A DNA stretch of 64,000 nucleotides. It comes from Musa acuminata AAA Group (lineage: Eukaryota > Streptophyta > Magnoliopsida > Zingiberales > Musaceae). A model generated the notes under the pieces. The model was not told the origin of the DNA. It did no database searches and worked only from the letters and a program-made list of their open reading frames with translations. Positions 38,901 to 49,492 of this stretch are shown here, in pieces (position 1 is the first letter of the stretch; the number at the start of each line of letters is the position of its first letter). The stretch covers positions 8,744,501 through 8,808,500 of the forward strand of contig NC_088340.1 of assembly GCF_036884655.1 (NCBI RefSeq). The letters are read 5' to 3'. A program made the position numbers and the translations under genes.

Positions 38901-39836
38901 GTCCCAAGGGCCCATGTTTGTGCTAATGCCAAAGGTGGATCGTGGCGTGAATCATGACGTGACCGAGATATGAAATATTAATTATCAACAGTATAGGAAG
39001 ATGTACTAAGATAATGGAGTAATTTAATTTAAACATCAACTAGAAGCCTTTTCAAGAGGGCCTGAATGTGATACATCATGCTGTGACCACTGAATGATAA
39101 GGAACCTTTGCAGAAGCTGGATTATGAGCATAAGTTGCCAGCTGATGGTGGAAAGATTTTTAGTGATTCATGAATCATTCTGCACTCCTACCTGAATGCC
39201 ATACGAAACATTCTTTTTGAGTTGTTCTTCAGGGTGAGAAATAGCTTCGACAATTTTGCTAGGACAGTCAAATTGTGGAATATGGAGACACACTTGTGTC
39301 ATTCGAGTAACTTTAACTTGTCGACTGCATGGAAGGAACAGACGAGCATTTCCACATGCTTTGCCTCCTGCTAATCCCTTTTGTTTCATTTTGCCCATGC
39401 CACCCATTTCCCGGACGAGAGTTCCCAAAGCAGGTTTCTAAAAATCAACCACTGGTCTACTGTTGAAAGTATATAACGTGACGGATGATAAATCATGATA
39501 CAAGTAAGTTGCATTCTCATCATGCCGATGTATCATCTTCTGCAGTTCAATGCATGAATGAGATATGTCCAAACAAGTCTGTTCATGGAAGCATGTGAGG
39601 AGAAGACAGGACTGCTATCTCCAAGGAAATCAACGAGCCACGGCCCTCGGTTTCGGGCAACTGGCGAAGGACGAGGGGCGTCATCCAAACACATGCGATC
39701 CATGATGTGCTCAACTTGTTCTCGAATAGCTCATGTGGCTCGAGGGAGATCACAACTTCACAACATGATGCGTGGGCACAAATCTAGCAAGAGCACATGA
39801 AACCCATATCTGCTGGTCATTTCCTCCTCCTCCTCC
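35923..39836. other. Intergenic DNA, no supported gene
   Basis: No recognisable coding region on either strand. A short (TA)n run is at about 36413-36430. A GC-richer patch at about 38750-38960 contains a short tandem repeat (GATCGGAGGTCC twice at about 38830-38860) and could be a fragment of a retrotransposon LTR, but I cannot confirm it. A minus-strand frame of 104 codons at 37585-37899 lacks any domain. Confidence 0.35.
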
Positions 39837-39843
39837 TATATAT
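39837..39843 (+). promoter_or_regulatory. TATA box relic of the SAUR pseudogene
   Basis: TATATAT directly after a CT-rich run, 57 bases before the ATG of the broken SAUR copy. The promoter core appears better preserved than the coding part. Confidence 0.4.
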
Positions 39844-39899
39844 GAACGTACGCAACAGTTTACTTGCACTTGCTACAGCGTCAAAGACGACCCACAGAA

Positions 39900-40188
39900 A
39901 TGGGGAAAAGATTTCCAAGGATCACTCACTGGAAGCAGATGCTGAGGCACTCAGAACCCAGTCACAAGTCTACGCTTGTTGATGTCCCCAAGGGCCACTT
40001 CGCCGTATACGTAGGCGAGGCGCGCAGAAGCGGTTCGTCGTCCCCATAACGTGTCTCCAGCATCCTTGGTTTCAAGATTTGCTCCACCAAGCCGAAGAGG
40101 AACATGGTGGGCTTGCTGTCTAAGAATTCCATGCAAAGAAGTCTTCACAACCCTCATTTTACAGATGAGGGCAGATGCATGTGGCTGA
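39900..40188 (+). pseudogene. SAUR pseudogene with two frameshifts
   Basis: From the ATG, MGKRFPRITHWKQMLR leads into VDVPKGHFAVYVGEA, a clear SAUR core. The frame then shifts at about 40020-40027 and SAUR homology continues one frame over with KRFVVPITCLQHPWFQDLL and HQAEEEHGG. A second shift at about 40118 moves to LRIPCKEVFTTL and an end at the TGA at 40186-40188. The usual phenylalanine-rich link between the EEE and GG segments is shortened. Each of the two shifts would truncate the protein well before the end. It is most likely a dead SAUR duplicate. Sequencing errors are an alternative, but two shifts plus a small deletion in 290 bases make decay more likely. Confidence 0.82.
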
Positions 40189-40839
40189 GCATTTAGTACG
40201 ACGACTGTAAATTCCAGCTTCTGTTGTCATGATTCACGCAAGAACGAATGCATTGGAGGAGTGTATTGCCTGAGAGCAAATGCATCGAACTGTCGTCATC
40301 CTTCAGCCAAGAGAAGTCAAAGTGCCCCTCCCCTTTGATCATCGCTTTTACTGCTTACACTACAATTGTATCTGATAAGACTGAGGTGGTTGTCATTGTC
40401 GTAAACCTCTTTCGGTGCGCACAGTGCAGCTATGTTAAAGTGATTCTTCTCGTTTGTTCCTGAGCTCTTTAGACTCATCAAGTTGAACCTCGACGTGACG
40501 GAAAACATTGGTTGGATGCAGCAAAGTCAATGTCACGGGTAATGGAATTTATGTGGCCAAACATGACTGGTGCTTTATGTGCCTTCAACCTTTCATCACC
40601 AGAAATCCGTAGCTTTCGTTTGCCTTCTTCCACTTAGGCTCAACTTCCATCGTCTGCACCGGTAGTCCTAGGGGAATACATTTGCCTTGTCAGCAAATGC
40701 ATCATTGCCGAATATTGGATGGAATGATATTCAATTTTAATATCTTTATTTTTTTAATAATAAATTAGATTTATAATTAATTTTAAGATTTTTTATTATC
40801 ATATTATAAAATAATTAATTATTAATTTGATTATAAGCA
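40189..40839. other. Intergenic DNA, no gene seen
   Basis: Mixed-composition sequence after the SAUR pseudogene that turns strongly AT-rich at about 40730, where the copia remnants begin. No open frame with a recognisable domain. Confidence 0.4.
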
Positions 40840-41370
40840 TTTTCAATTAAACATCTTAGTCATATATACTATTGAGTAGCAAATGAGTAGGTTTTGTATT
40901 CTACTTTAGTTATAGAAATAGAGATCGATTGTGTTTCTTATCAATCATGAGATACAAGTAGAATCGTATCCAAAAAAAAAAACATAGTTAGAAGTAGATC
41001 TATGATTATTTAAATCAACTCCTAGATCAGTATCTACATAATCATATAATTTAAGATAAATACCCTTCTTATAGGATAACCATTCACATATTTTAAGATT
41101 TCATCAAGATGTGACTTTCTCGAAGGTTACATAAAATGATTTATAAAACTAACTGAAAATATAATAGTTGGTCTTGTAATTATTAAATAGATGAGACCAT
41201 CAATAAAAGTAAAAAAATGAGGATTAAAAAGAATCTTGTAATTGATTAAAATTACAATGCTACTAAAAAGAATCTTGTAATGAGGATTCAATGCTATTAA
41301 TAAAGATTGAGGTAAATATTTTATGATTAAAATTAGTATAGTAGAGAATCGATCAATTTTGAACATAATT
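40840..41370 (-). mobile_element. Ty1/copia fragment: RT end and RNase H start, minus strand
   Basis: The minus strand reads GLIYLIITRPTIIFSVSF followed by HFM (about 41140-41215), matching the copia block usually seen as GxLIYLTxTRPDIxFAV. It continues with PSRKSHLDEILKY (about 41080-41120) and, after stops, a DTDLG and NNHRSTSNY block (about 40975-41030), the RNase H motif normally read as YADADWAG then RRSTSGY. Several stops interrupt it. It runs opposite to the neighbouring copia fragment. Confidence 0.72.
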
Positions 41371-41639
41371 AAATAGTTGGTTTAAAATAAGGTCATCATT
41401 TCATTAGTGATGATAGTAAACTCATTAATCTTCATCAATATAATGATAATGATGTAATTATCATGATAGATAATACTATTCACCAAGTGGAGAAGGAAGG
41501 CACCATCATAGTCTTAAATAAAAATATTGATCATATTATATTCAACAATATATCATATTTCAGGTATAAAGAAAATTAATTGTATATTACAAACACATTT
41601 AATGTTAAAAATTATATTCTTTTGGTCTCAAGTTTCTTT

Positions 41640-43440
41640 GCAACATAAAGGAATTAAATGCAGGGTCCACCTTGGTAAAGGGTCAAAAATTTATATCTAA
41701 TTCTTATGTTGATAGGATAAGTACAAATGATGGTACATTAATATGATATTTTAGACTTGCTCATATAAGTTTTCTCAAATTAAAAATCATGATGTACAAA
41801 AGTCTAGTTAATGATCTTTCCAGTTTTAGTATTTTTAGTAGTAATGAAGTTTGTGAAGGTCATAAATATGACAAAGCACATAAGCAATCCTTTGTTAAAT
41901 CAATTTCGAGGTATAACTTTTTCTTAGAATTTATTCGGACCCTGCTCAAACTCTATCTTATCGAAGTTCTTGTTATATACTTCTGTTTATTGATGATCTT
42001 ACGAGGTTCACTTGAATTTATTTTATGAAAAAAAAATAAGATTTTTTTTTAAAAAATTTAAAAAATTTAAGTTAACAATTGAAAGTATTCTTGAAAGAAA
42101 ATTTAAAAGGCTATAAACCGATAATGACGTAAAGTTTACAGATTATTTTTCTTTTACAAAGAGAATGATATTAAGATGTAACTCACTTATATAAATACAC
42201 CACAACAAAATAATGTGATAAAATGAAAGATTTGACATCTCGTAGAGACTTATAAATATTAACCTCATACAAAAAATTTACATAAAACCTTATGAATAGA
42301 AAGTATGACATATGTAACTTATATTATTAATTAAATCTTTCTCAGTTTAATCAATCTGAAGTCTCTCTATGAGTCATATTTGGAGTGAAAACAAATGCTA
42401 AATATTTCAAAGTATTTAATTCTCCATACTATGTTCATTCAAAAAGAAATAAGCTTAATACTAAGGTTTAAATCCATCTTTATAGTCTAGATGAAAGGAA
42501 GAAATGATAAAAATATATGAATTCACAAACACATAGGTATATGGTATATCAAGATATTATGTTTAATGAAATTTGCTCTTATAATCCTCCACAAGTAGTT
42601 TTTTTAATATTAATCATAATAATGAAAATGATATATATATATATATATATTCAAAACCTGTGATTGAGTTCTCTTTATCATCTAGTGCTCTTATGGATTA
42701 TGGCTCTCCTTCTTCTTCTTCATCTACATCCACTCATAGTATTTCTTAATCACCAATTGTGTAGCAAAGTGATAGGAAAAGTAATAATACTTATAAAGAG
42801 AAAATTTTCAAGATTAAGAAGATCAAAAAGAATAATTATCAAACTAGTATATTACAAAGATGGAGACAATGTAAGCATATATCATTATGATTTTTCTGAA
42901 TCAATTAATGATCTTAATCCTATTTTGTTTTAATAAAGCCAAAGGTAATCTTAAAATATATAAATTCTACCTTTATTCGAGATTATTATACAAGAATGTT
43001 ATTTATTTTGAATTACATTGTTATGCAAATGCTAATCTAAGAGGTGATTTAAATAATCATAGATCAACTTTTGATTATCTTTTTATATGATTCTACTTGT
43101 ATCTCATAGTGTTACTAAATTTCAGACAAGTTCATATAACAATAATATGATCATGATATCTCGATTTCCTAATGTAACTTAGTATCATGAGGCAAATGGA
43201 AGAAAATATAATAGTTTATCTGCACAATTAAAATGGAATGCATAATAAACTTTATCTAAAAAACTATACTTGTCCTTGTATTATTTAAAAAATATTTAGA
43301 AACTTTCATATCTAAGATAAACTGAAGAAGAAAAAAAAAGATTGATTCAATGCGATCCTAAAGATCTAAAATACATGTACATTGGAATGTTTCCCTATAG
43401 AAAAGAAATAAAACACATGTATTGTTGGAATTTATGAGAA
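41640..43440 (+). mobile_element. Ty1/copia fragment, plus strand, decayed
   Basis: Plus-strand pieces in order: a GAG-pre-integrase segment (RLAHISFLKLKIMMYKSL, about 41754-41805), zinc-binding integrase-like residues (VCEGHKYDKAHKQSF), a Ser-rich linker region typical of the integrase/RT junction (about 42670-42760), and an RNase H motif (YANANLRGDLNNHRSTFDY at about 43021-43077). The reverse transcriptase core is not visible, so the element is internally deleted. Its RNase H block is close in sequence to the one in the minus-strand fragment at 41 kb, so the two may derive from the same subfamily. Confidence 0.7.
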
Positions 43441-44717
43441 AAACTGCAACCAATGAGAGATATAATGCATGGGAGCAATTGCATAAACCTAAATTGCATA
43501 CTCTAAAATCAGACCTGAAATTTGATGAACGACCATTTGACTTTGCAATATAATTTGACTAACATGAAGAGGATATGACGAAAACAAAAAGGCGTAAAAT
43601 CGACAATTCAGTAGCAGAAACATGGCCGATCGTTCTCCCCACACAATGGCCGAAGAGAGTTGAAAGATCGTCAAGAACAAAAGTCTTCAATTGGAGTTTG
43701 AAGCCCAATTTTGATGACGAAGAAGATGAAGATAAGTCTCCTATGTGGAATCTGGCCAGTAATGTACGGAGGAGGTTAAACATATACATGTCTGTCGACC
43801 CCTCTGCGTGTGCTGTTTCTGCCATTACTGTTGCCGCTGTGGCTGCTGCTTCTTCTTCATGAGAGAGGCAGAGTAGGTTTGCACCCCTACTTGATGCCTT
43901 GTTTTCAAGCTGGCTGGTTTGCCTCGGGAAGAAGCCGATGAGAAAGAATGCACGTGTAGGACAGTCCTCCATTACTCCTTGTTGCTACTCCAAAGTACCA
44001 GACTTTCCTTGGCCATCTGACCCTCTTGCTGTCAACGGGACAGGAAGTGGAATTCCCTCATACCACAGAAGAAGAAGAAGAAGAAGAAGAAGAAGAAGAA
44101 GAAGAAGCAGCATCGTAAAATGTCAGTGCAAATGGACAATTTGCTAGGTTTTGTTTCAAGAATGGCTGAAGACAGTAGTATTGTCGGGTAAGGAGTTTGT
44201 GAAGACCAAAAGTCGTGCATGACAGTAATGTCTTGTAAAAGTGCTTATGAATGCCATTAGACAGGATGATGGAGAGCTTTAGGAATGGAGTCTAGAAGTG
44301 ATGAACTGAGTTGTGGAAACCGGAGTGGTCTTCAAAGCAACAGATAGTGATGCTAGAGCTCAAGTACAATGCTTGATCCTTTCTTTCTCACTCTGCCTTC
44401 TGTCGAAAAGGATGAACGGAACTCTCTGTGCATGGGAGATGTACGCAGTTAATTGGAGAGAAAAGAAAAGAAACAAACTCATAATTCTTCCATTCTCTTC
44501 TTCCCCCATATGACATATTCATCAATTAAGCGTTTCGTTCGCAAAGTTCAGCCACTAAGAATCTCCGGATTTGTACAAGCTATTTCTAAGATGAGTCAAC
44601 CTAACGAGAGAAGCCAAAGTAACGAGAACAAACCCCATCTGAAGACAATCCAACTGAGAAAGAACAGAAGGGAAGAAAAGAAAGCAAGATAGTGAACGAG
44701 TGCAAACTTTAATCGAA
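43441..44717. other. Intergenic DNA with an unrecognised short ORF and a (GAA)n tract
   Basis: Composition changes sharply at about 43.48 kb from AT-rich retroelement to mixed sequence. A plus-strand frame of 95 codons at 43575-43862 begins MTKTKRRKIDNS, has an acidic DDEEDEDK segment and ends in an Ala/Val-rich tail. A 137-codon minus-strand frame overlaps it. I recognise neither. A (GAA/AAG)n tract lies at about 44066-44106. The last bases are the 3' UTR of the AHL gene. Confidence 0.3.
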
Positions 44718-45659
44718 TCAATATGGCGGACGAACTCCTCCGGCGCCCCATCCGTAAGCGTCCGCAGGCGACTGCATGTTGTTGAGTAAGCTCGGCGACA
44801 GGTTGTGGAAGAGCGGGTTGTTGGGGTCGGGCAGCAGCTGCTGCTGGGCCTGCGGCGATTGCCCCACAAAATCTGGTGATCCAAGTGGCCCCTGCGCTTG
44901 TAGACCCTCTTCCTCCGGGAGGGGGAGACGCTCGTAGGCGGCGCTGCCGAACGACGCTGCCATTATGATGATGGGGCCCATTGCTATCAGCGGCCCGACC
45001 ACGCTCCCTCCGACGACATGTCCCTGCCCGCCCGACAAATAGATGGTCATTCCTGTGGCGGCCGGTGGCGCCGGCGGCGGCAGGAAGGATCCGGAGATGG
45101 AGAGGATCTCGAACCGGCCACGGAGGGTGACGACGGCACCGGGGGAGGCCGATTGGCGAAGGGTGACGTTGATCACGGTGCCGCTGCCGCCAAGGATGCA
45201 GACGCCGCGCTGCCTCCGGCGCGCGAAAGTGGCGACGCTCTCGCAGATGTCGCACCCGCCGGCGATTTCCATCACGTGGGACAGTAGCGCGTTGGCGCTG
45301 TTCCTGGTGATGATGATCGGTGGCTTCGGTTTGTTCTTCGAGCCTGGCGGCCGGCCCCGTGGCTTGCGATTGATCTCCCCCTCTGCACCGCCGCTGCCGG
45401 GCGATGTCATCGGTGCCTGCTCCTTTCCGTCAGCGCTGTTCGAACTGTTGCTACCTATAAAGTTATTGTTGTTGTTGCTGCTGCTGTCATCCATGTTGCC
45501 GCGGTGGAGGCTGCTGTGCTCTTCTTCGATCTTGGGCTGCTGCTGCTGCTGCGTTTGGAAGTGTTGGGGTACTTGCGGCGAATGGTGGAGGTGGTGGAAA
45601 TCTCGTGCGCGGAAGGGAGGGAGATGGTGGCCATGTGTGGATGCCGTCATCGGATCCAT
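44718..45659 (-). CDS. AT-hook motif nuclear-localized (AHL) protein, type I, clade A
   Basis: A single exon of 313 codons, as in intronless clade-A AHL genes. The N-terminus is His-, Gln- and Asn-rich. One type-I AT-hook follows at residues about 98-114 ([17 protein letters not shown]), then the PPC/DUF296 domain at about 127-245. That domain includes [40 protein letters not shown] and [20 protein letters not shown], with the conserved GRFEIL block at about 181-186. AHLs bind AT-rich minor grooves and form PPC-mediated trimers with one another and with other nuclear proteins. Clade-A members restrain hypocotyl and petiole growth and influence flowering. The segment [20 protein letters not shown] is the usual C-terminal PPC block with slight changes. 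The closest Arabidopsis relatives are probably AHL19-AHL25; I cannot name one. Confidence 0.93.
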   Translation of the reverse strand: MDPMTASTHGHHLPPFRARDFHHLHHSPQVPQHFQTQQQQQPKIEEEHSSLHRGNMDDSSSNNNNNFIGSNSSNSADGKEQAPMTSPGSGGAEGEINRKPRGRPPGSKNKPKPPIIITRNSANALLSHVMEIAGGCDICESVATFARRRQRGVCILGGSGTVINVTLRQSASPGAVVTLRGRFEILSISGSFLPPPAPPAATGMTIYLSGGQGHVVGGSVVGPLIAMGPIIIMAASFGSAAYERLPLPEEEGLQAQGPLGSPDFVGQSPQAQQQLLPDPNNPLFHNLSPSLLNNMQSPADAYGWGAGGVRPPY

Positions 45660-46559
45660 TTCCTGTGCAATAGATTTCCTTCTCGCTCAAATTATTTTGC
45701 TGATACAACACAACTTGGATGGACGTGAGAATTGAAACAGTCCAGCAGAAGAAAGCAGGAAGAAAGAAAGAAAGAACGATTGAACAGGTGAAGGATGAAC
45801 GAAGCCGATAAAAGAGTTTGATTGATTAGCAGAGAAAGAGAAGAAAAAGAAGGAAAGCGAGGCGGCCGTCTGTCTGTCTGCCGTCTCTTTTCCTTTCTTC
45901 CTTGCTTTCTAGCACGCAGTCAGGTCACTGCTCCGTAGAGAGAGGGAAAGCCAAACTCCTCCATCTCCTCATTCTTTCCTTGGAAAATTGGGTATAAGTA
46001 GTGGCTGCTGTCGGAATGGTTTCGTCGGAGGAAGAGGAAGGGTGCAGGTTCGGAACTGGTTTAGGGATTGACTCAGCGTTCGAGTATGTCAAAGCAAGGA
46101 AGGAGATGAATCCAGGATAGGGTTTTGGTAAGACACCGTCGACCCTGTCAACGTCTGTAGTCCCCTTTCTGTTTCCATCTCCCGAAACCCCTACCGCCTT
46201 CTGTCTCTCCCTTCCTTGGGTGATCACCACCACCTCCTGCTGCTGATTCCTGTTCTACTTCCTCCGTGTCCCCTCCTTACTGTGATGAGACACCGCCGTT
46301 TCCGCTTGTACGTAGCTCCTCATGTTTCGCTCTCTGTAGCTCTTATCCTGCAAAGCATACACCAAAAGCCTTTGTATCTGGTGCACCAACTCCTCCATCC
46401 ATGTCTCGATCGAGTCAAGGTCAGCTACGTCGACATCAGATTAGGTTAGCGATCGTGTTCTCGCTACAGACCAATCATTCACTCGCCAACCACCCCGAAT
46501 GTTGTGCATTATTTACGTTCCTACCCTGCCGGGAAACGCGAGTGCTTTCCACGGTCTGA
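45660..46559. other. Upstream region of the type-I AHL gene
   Basis: Purine/pyrimidine-rich leader sequence directly upstream of the minus-strand AHL start, including a CTGTCTGTCTG run at about 45870. No gene is supported. Open frames on both strands at 45.9-46.5 kb are short and overlap each other. Confidence 0.4.
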
Positions 46560-48060
46560 TGTGCGGATCACTCGCCACAGTGGCCTTTTCGTCATTCACC
46601 TCGAAACAACCGGGGGATTCGTCCGCCATGGCGGAGGCCCGGCAGGCGACGCATGTGGTGGCTTTATCGTGGTAAAATAATAGGCGGCGGGGGTGGTCGG
46701 GAGTTGTCACGGAGGCCGCCTCAAATCTCGGGAGGACCACCATCATTAACGGTGGCGCCAACCCCGCCCTTCCTCCCTCCGCGGTCATGGCCGTCTCAGA
46801 AGAAGCAGGAAGACCTCCCCGACCACCGAGTCTTCCCACCGGACCGTGCGGCAGAGCACGGTGTAGGTTGTGGGGACCACCGACGCGGCTCTGGGCTCTG
46901 CATGCTCGACCTACCGGAAGCCGCCATCTCATCTCGTGTGAACCTTGGACTGTCTCGAGTCGAGACAGCAAATCCCCACCGCCCCTCTTTCGGTGCTCCA
47001 ACGCGAGTGCCGCCGCCCAATGCGATCCTTTGACGTTGGCCAAGAACTCGGTACATGACAGGGAGAACACCTGCGGCTCGAGGGGAAGAGCTACCAGACG
47101 CGAAACTAAAGCTGAAAAATTGCAGCACGTCTGATGGATCATCGTACACCGTGCAGGTGGGAAACATCGCAAGAAGACATTGGAGGCTGAACTCAGGAAG
47201 GAGTTTTACTGATCGCGTAGGATAAGGAGCTCAAGCAGCTACTTCTCCTCACCATAGGTCTTGTTGCCAGGGACGAGGGAGTGGCTCAGAATGCGATGTG
47301 GTATCGAGGAGGATCGATTCAGGTGTGTGTTTGCGGGAGACTCTCCCTTTAGAATAGCCTGAACCATATCTTTGTCACCATCCTTATCCCACGAATAATA
47401 ATAGGAACAGTAAAGAAAATAAATACTAGTCTACTTGTGTTGTTCTTTAGGCAATTAAGTTATCCGGGTCGAATTTGGTGGACTGCAACACATTATATCG
47501 ATCTTCGAATCAAGGAGAGTGTAACCTCGCAATCGCATCATTATTACATATAGGTAAATAGAAATTGGAGTTGACGCAAATGCCAATATTAGAATCTCGG
47601 CAGCACGCGTGTGCCAGCATTTTGAACGTCAAGTGCGTGCAGTTAAACCGGCGACGTCGGAAACCGATGACGGGATATATCAGAATCATGGACATGTGCC
47701 GGAGATGATGCTGGAGCTCACTTCGGCGATATCTAAACATCAAAATGATGCAGTCTTCATGAAGGGTGAGGGTGAAGCGAGAAGAACGCAGAGGCCAAAC
47801 GAAGCTGTTGCCGAGGCGGAAAGCGAGGCGGTCGGGTCTTCACGTCATCCACTCGCATGCACCGCACGCGCGCTTCGAGAGGCGAGAGCTTTGCCCGGCG
47901 CGTGCGGTGCGCCGACACGGCACGCCCACCGGTCCTCCGCTTTTCGTGCTCTCTCTATCTCTCTCTTCATTAACAACAGTGAACGGAGAATCCTCAGTGG
48001 ACAAGGACATTGCAGAAGCGACTGTTAGCAGCAGCAACTCAAAGCTCCACAAACGGTGAT
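46560..48060. other. GC-rich island with long unassigned ORFs on both strands
   Basis: Two GC-rich blocks (about 46.56-47.17 and 47.78-47.95 kb) carry open frames on both strands, the longest being 219 codons on minus (46513-47172) and 139 on plus (47609-48028). Faint resemblance to Kelch-type F-box sequence on the minus strand near 46.95-47.17 kb is too weak to call. GC-rich DNA lengthens chance ORFs, so I leave it unassigned. It may be a decayed gene or transposon piece. Confidence 0.25.
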
Positions 48061-49455
48061 CATAATGCCACCCGCAACAATAATAATCCTTTCCTTGCTG
48101 TCAAGGAGCCATGCCATTTAACATCGTCGCATAAACTAATGTGTCATGCACCGAGTTCAATTCAGGTGGACCACCCGGAGGAAGCAGCCGCGGCCATGTG
48201 AACGGCACCAACGTCTGCCTCGAATCCAAACACAATGCCGTGGGCTTTTCGCTTTCGACAAAGTCCACTTTGAGAGCCGGAGGCAGGAAGGCCATGAGAG
48301 CTGCACCTCAACCTCCAAGAGAAGACCAGATCAGAAAGCTCTTGAGCACCCAGCGCTTAAACTAATGTTTCCATCAGCGAGCATCCCGGGAGCTATTTTT
48401 ATTAGCAGCTGCGACTGCCAACCACGAAGAGGGAATCCATGTGAGTGATGGAGACCGCTTTGGAATCATCCGTTGTTCTTCCCTCACCTGCAGCTGGCTG
48501 AGTTGAAGCTCCAGCTTCCATCATTGGCTTGTACTGGACGAAGGACCGGCTCTCACGTCGATTGAGACCGGTGAATCTTTCGAAAGAATCGTGATATGTC
48601 TCCATCAACGCAGCTGCAACTTGCAATTAAACGGCAGCTGAGTTACGATGCAAAGCTTTTCCATTTTCCCTCGGTAGCTCTTTTCTATGCAAGGACTCGA
48701 CACTGCTTGCAAGATAAACGCAGCTTTAAATGGTACTTTGGAAAGGATGATTCAACAAGCTCAAACTGGCCCTCAGCGATCACAGCTTTCATTTCGCTCA
48801 ACCCGGTTTGACGATCCTTGCTACTCGCTAGCTGTGGGGTTGCATGGTTGGAAAGCAGCAGGAAATACTAATAAACCTAAGGCCACTGGTTTTGGTAGGG
48901 CATAGGATTCGTGTTCCTCGTTAACTAAGAACACATGGTTGGCCGAGGGTTAAACTTCTCTTTGCATACTCGAAGTCTAAATTAAAGCACCTGAATTGCA
49001 GTGAAACCAGTAATATTGTAACACCATTTTACCTGCAAATTTAAAGAATCCTCCTTTTGCAATCATTCTTTTGTTCTGCAAGTTAGTTCATGGTAGAGGG
49101 TAGTACGTTGGCGAGGCAGAGTATTCTCTTTGCATCCTTGGTTTCGTGCAGTTATATTCAGCCTTTTGAGTGACCTGATGATGAAAGGCAAAGTGGATGT
49201 GGAGGATTCTATAATTAGGCTTCTCTAATGTAATTATGGACTTTAATAGCTTGTTGATCATTGACTTCGAACTTGATCCTACTCGTTATCTATAGAAAAC
49301 TTGTGGAACCCTCTGGTTTAATTTATCCTCACGTCGGAAGTATGAGAAGACCTATTTTTGATTTATGGGAACTTGATGAACTTATGATCATTAACCTTTG
49401 ATACTAAGCATTTGAGGACATGCGGTGTAGAATCACTGAGTTAGGATGCATTTTG

Positions 49456-49492
<37 letters not shown>

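Noticed and set aside
38750..38960. Possible LTR fragment in a GC-richer patch
   Set aside because: Only a short internal repeat and general appearance support it. No LTR ends, PBS or coding remains are seen.
45018..45735. Plus-strand frames over the type-I AHL gene
   Set aside because: They are shadows of the AHL coding sequence, which has a full AT-hook and PPC domain on the minus strand.
46513..47172. 219-codon minus-strand frame with faint Kelch/F-box resemblance
   Set aside because: The resemblance is too weak and scattered over frames. High GC explains a long open frame.
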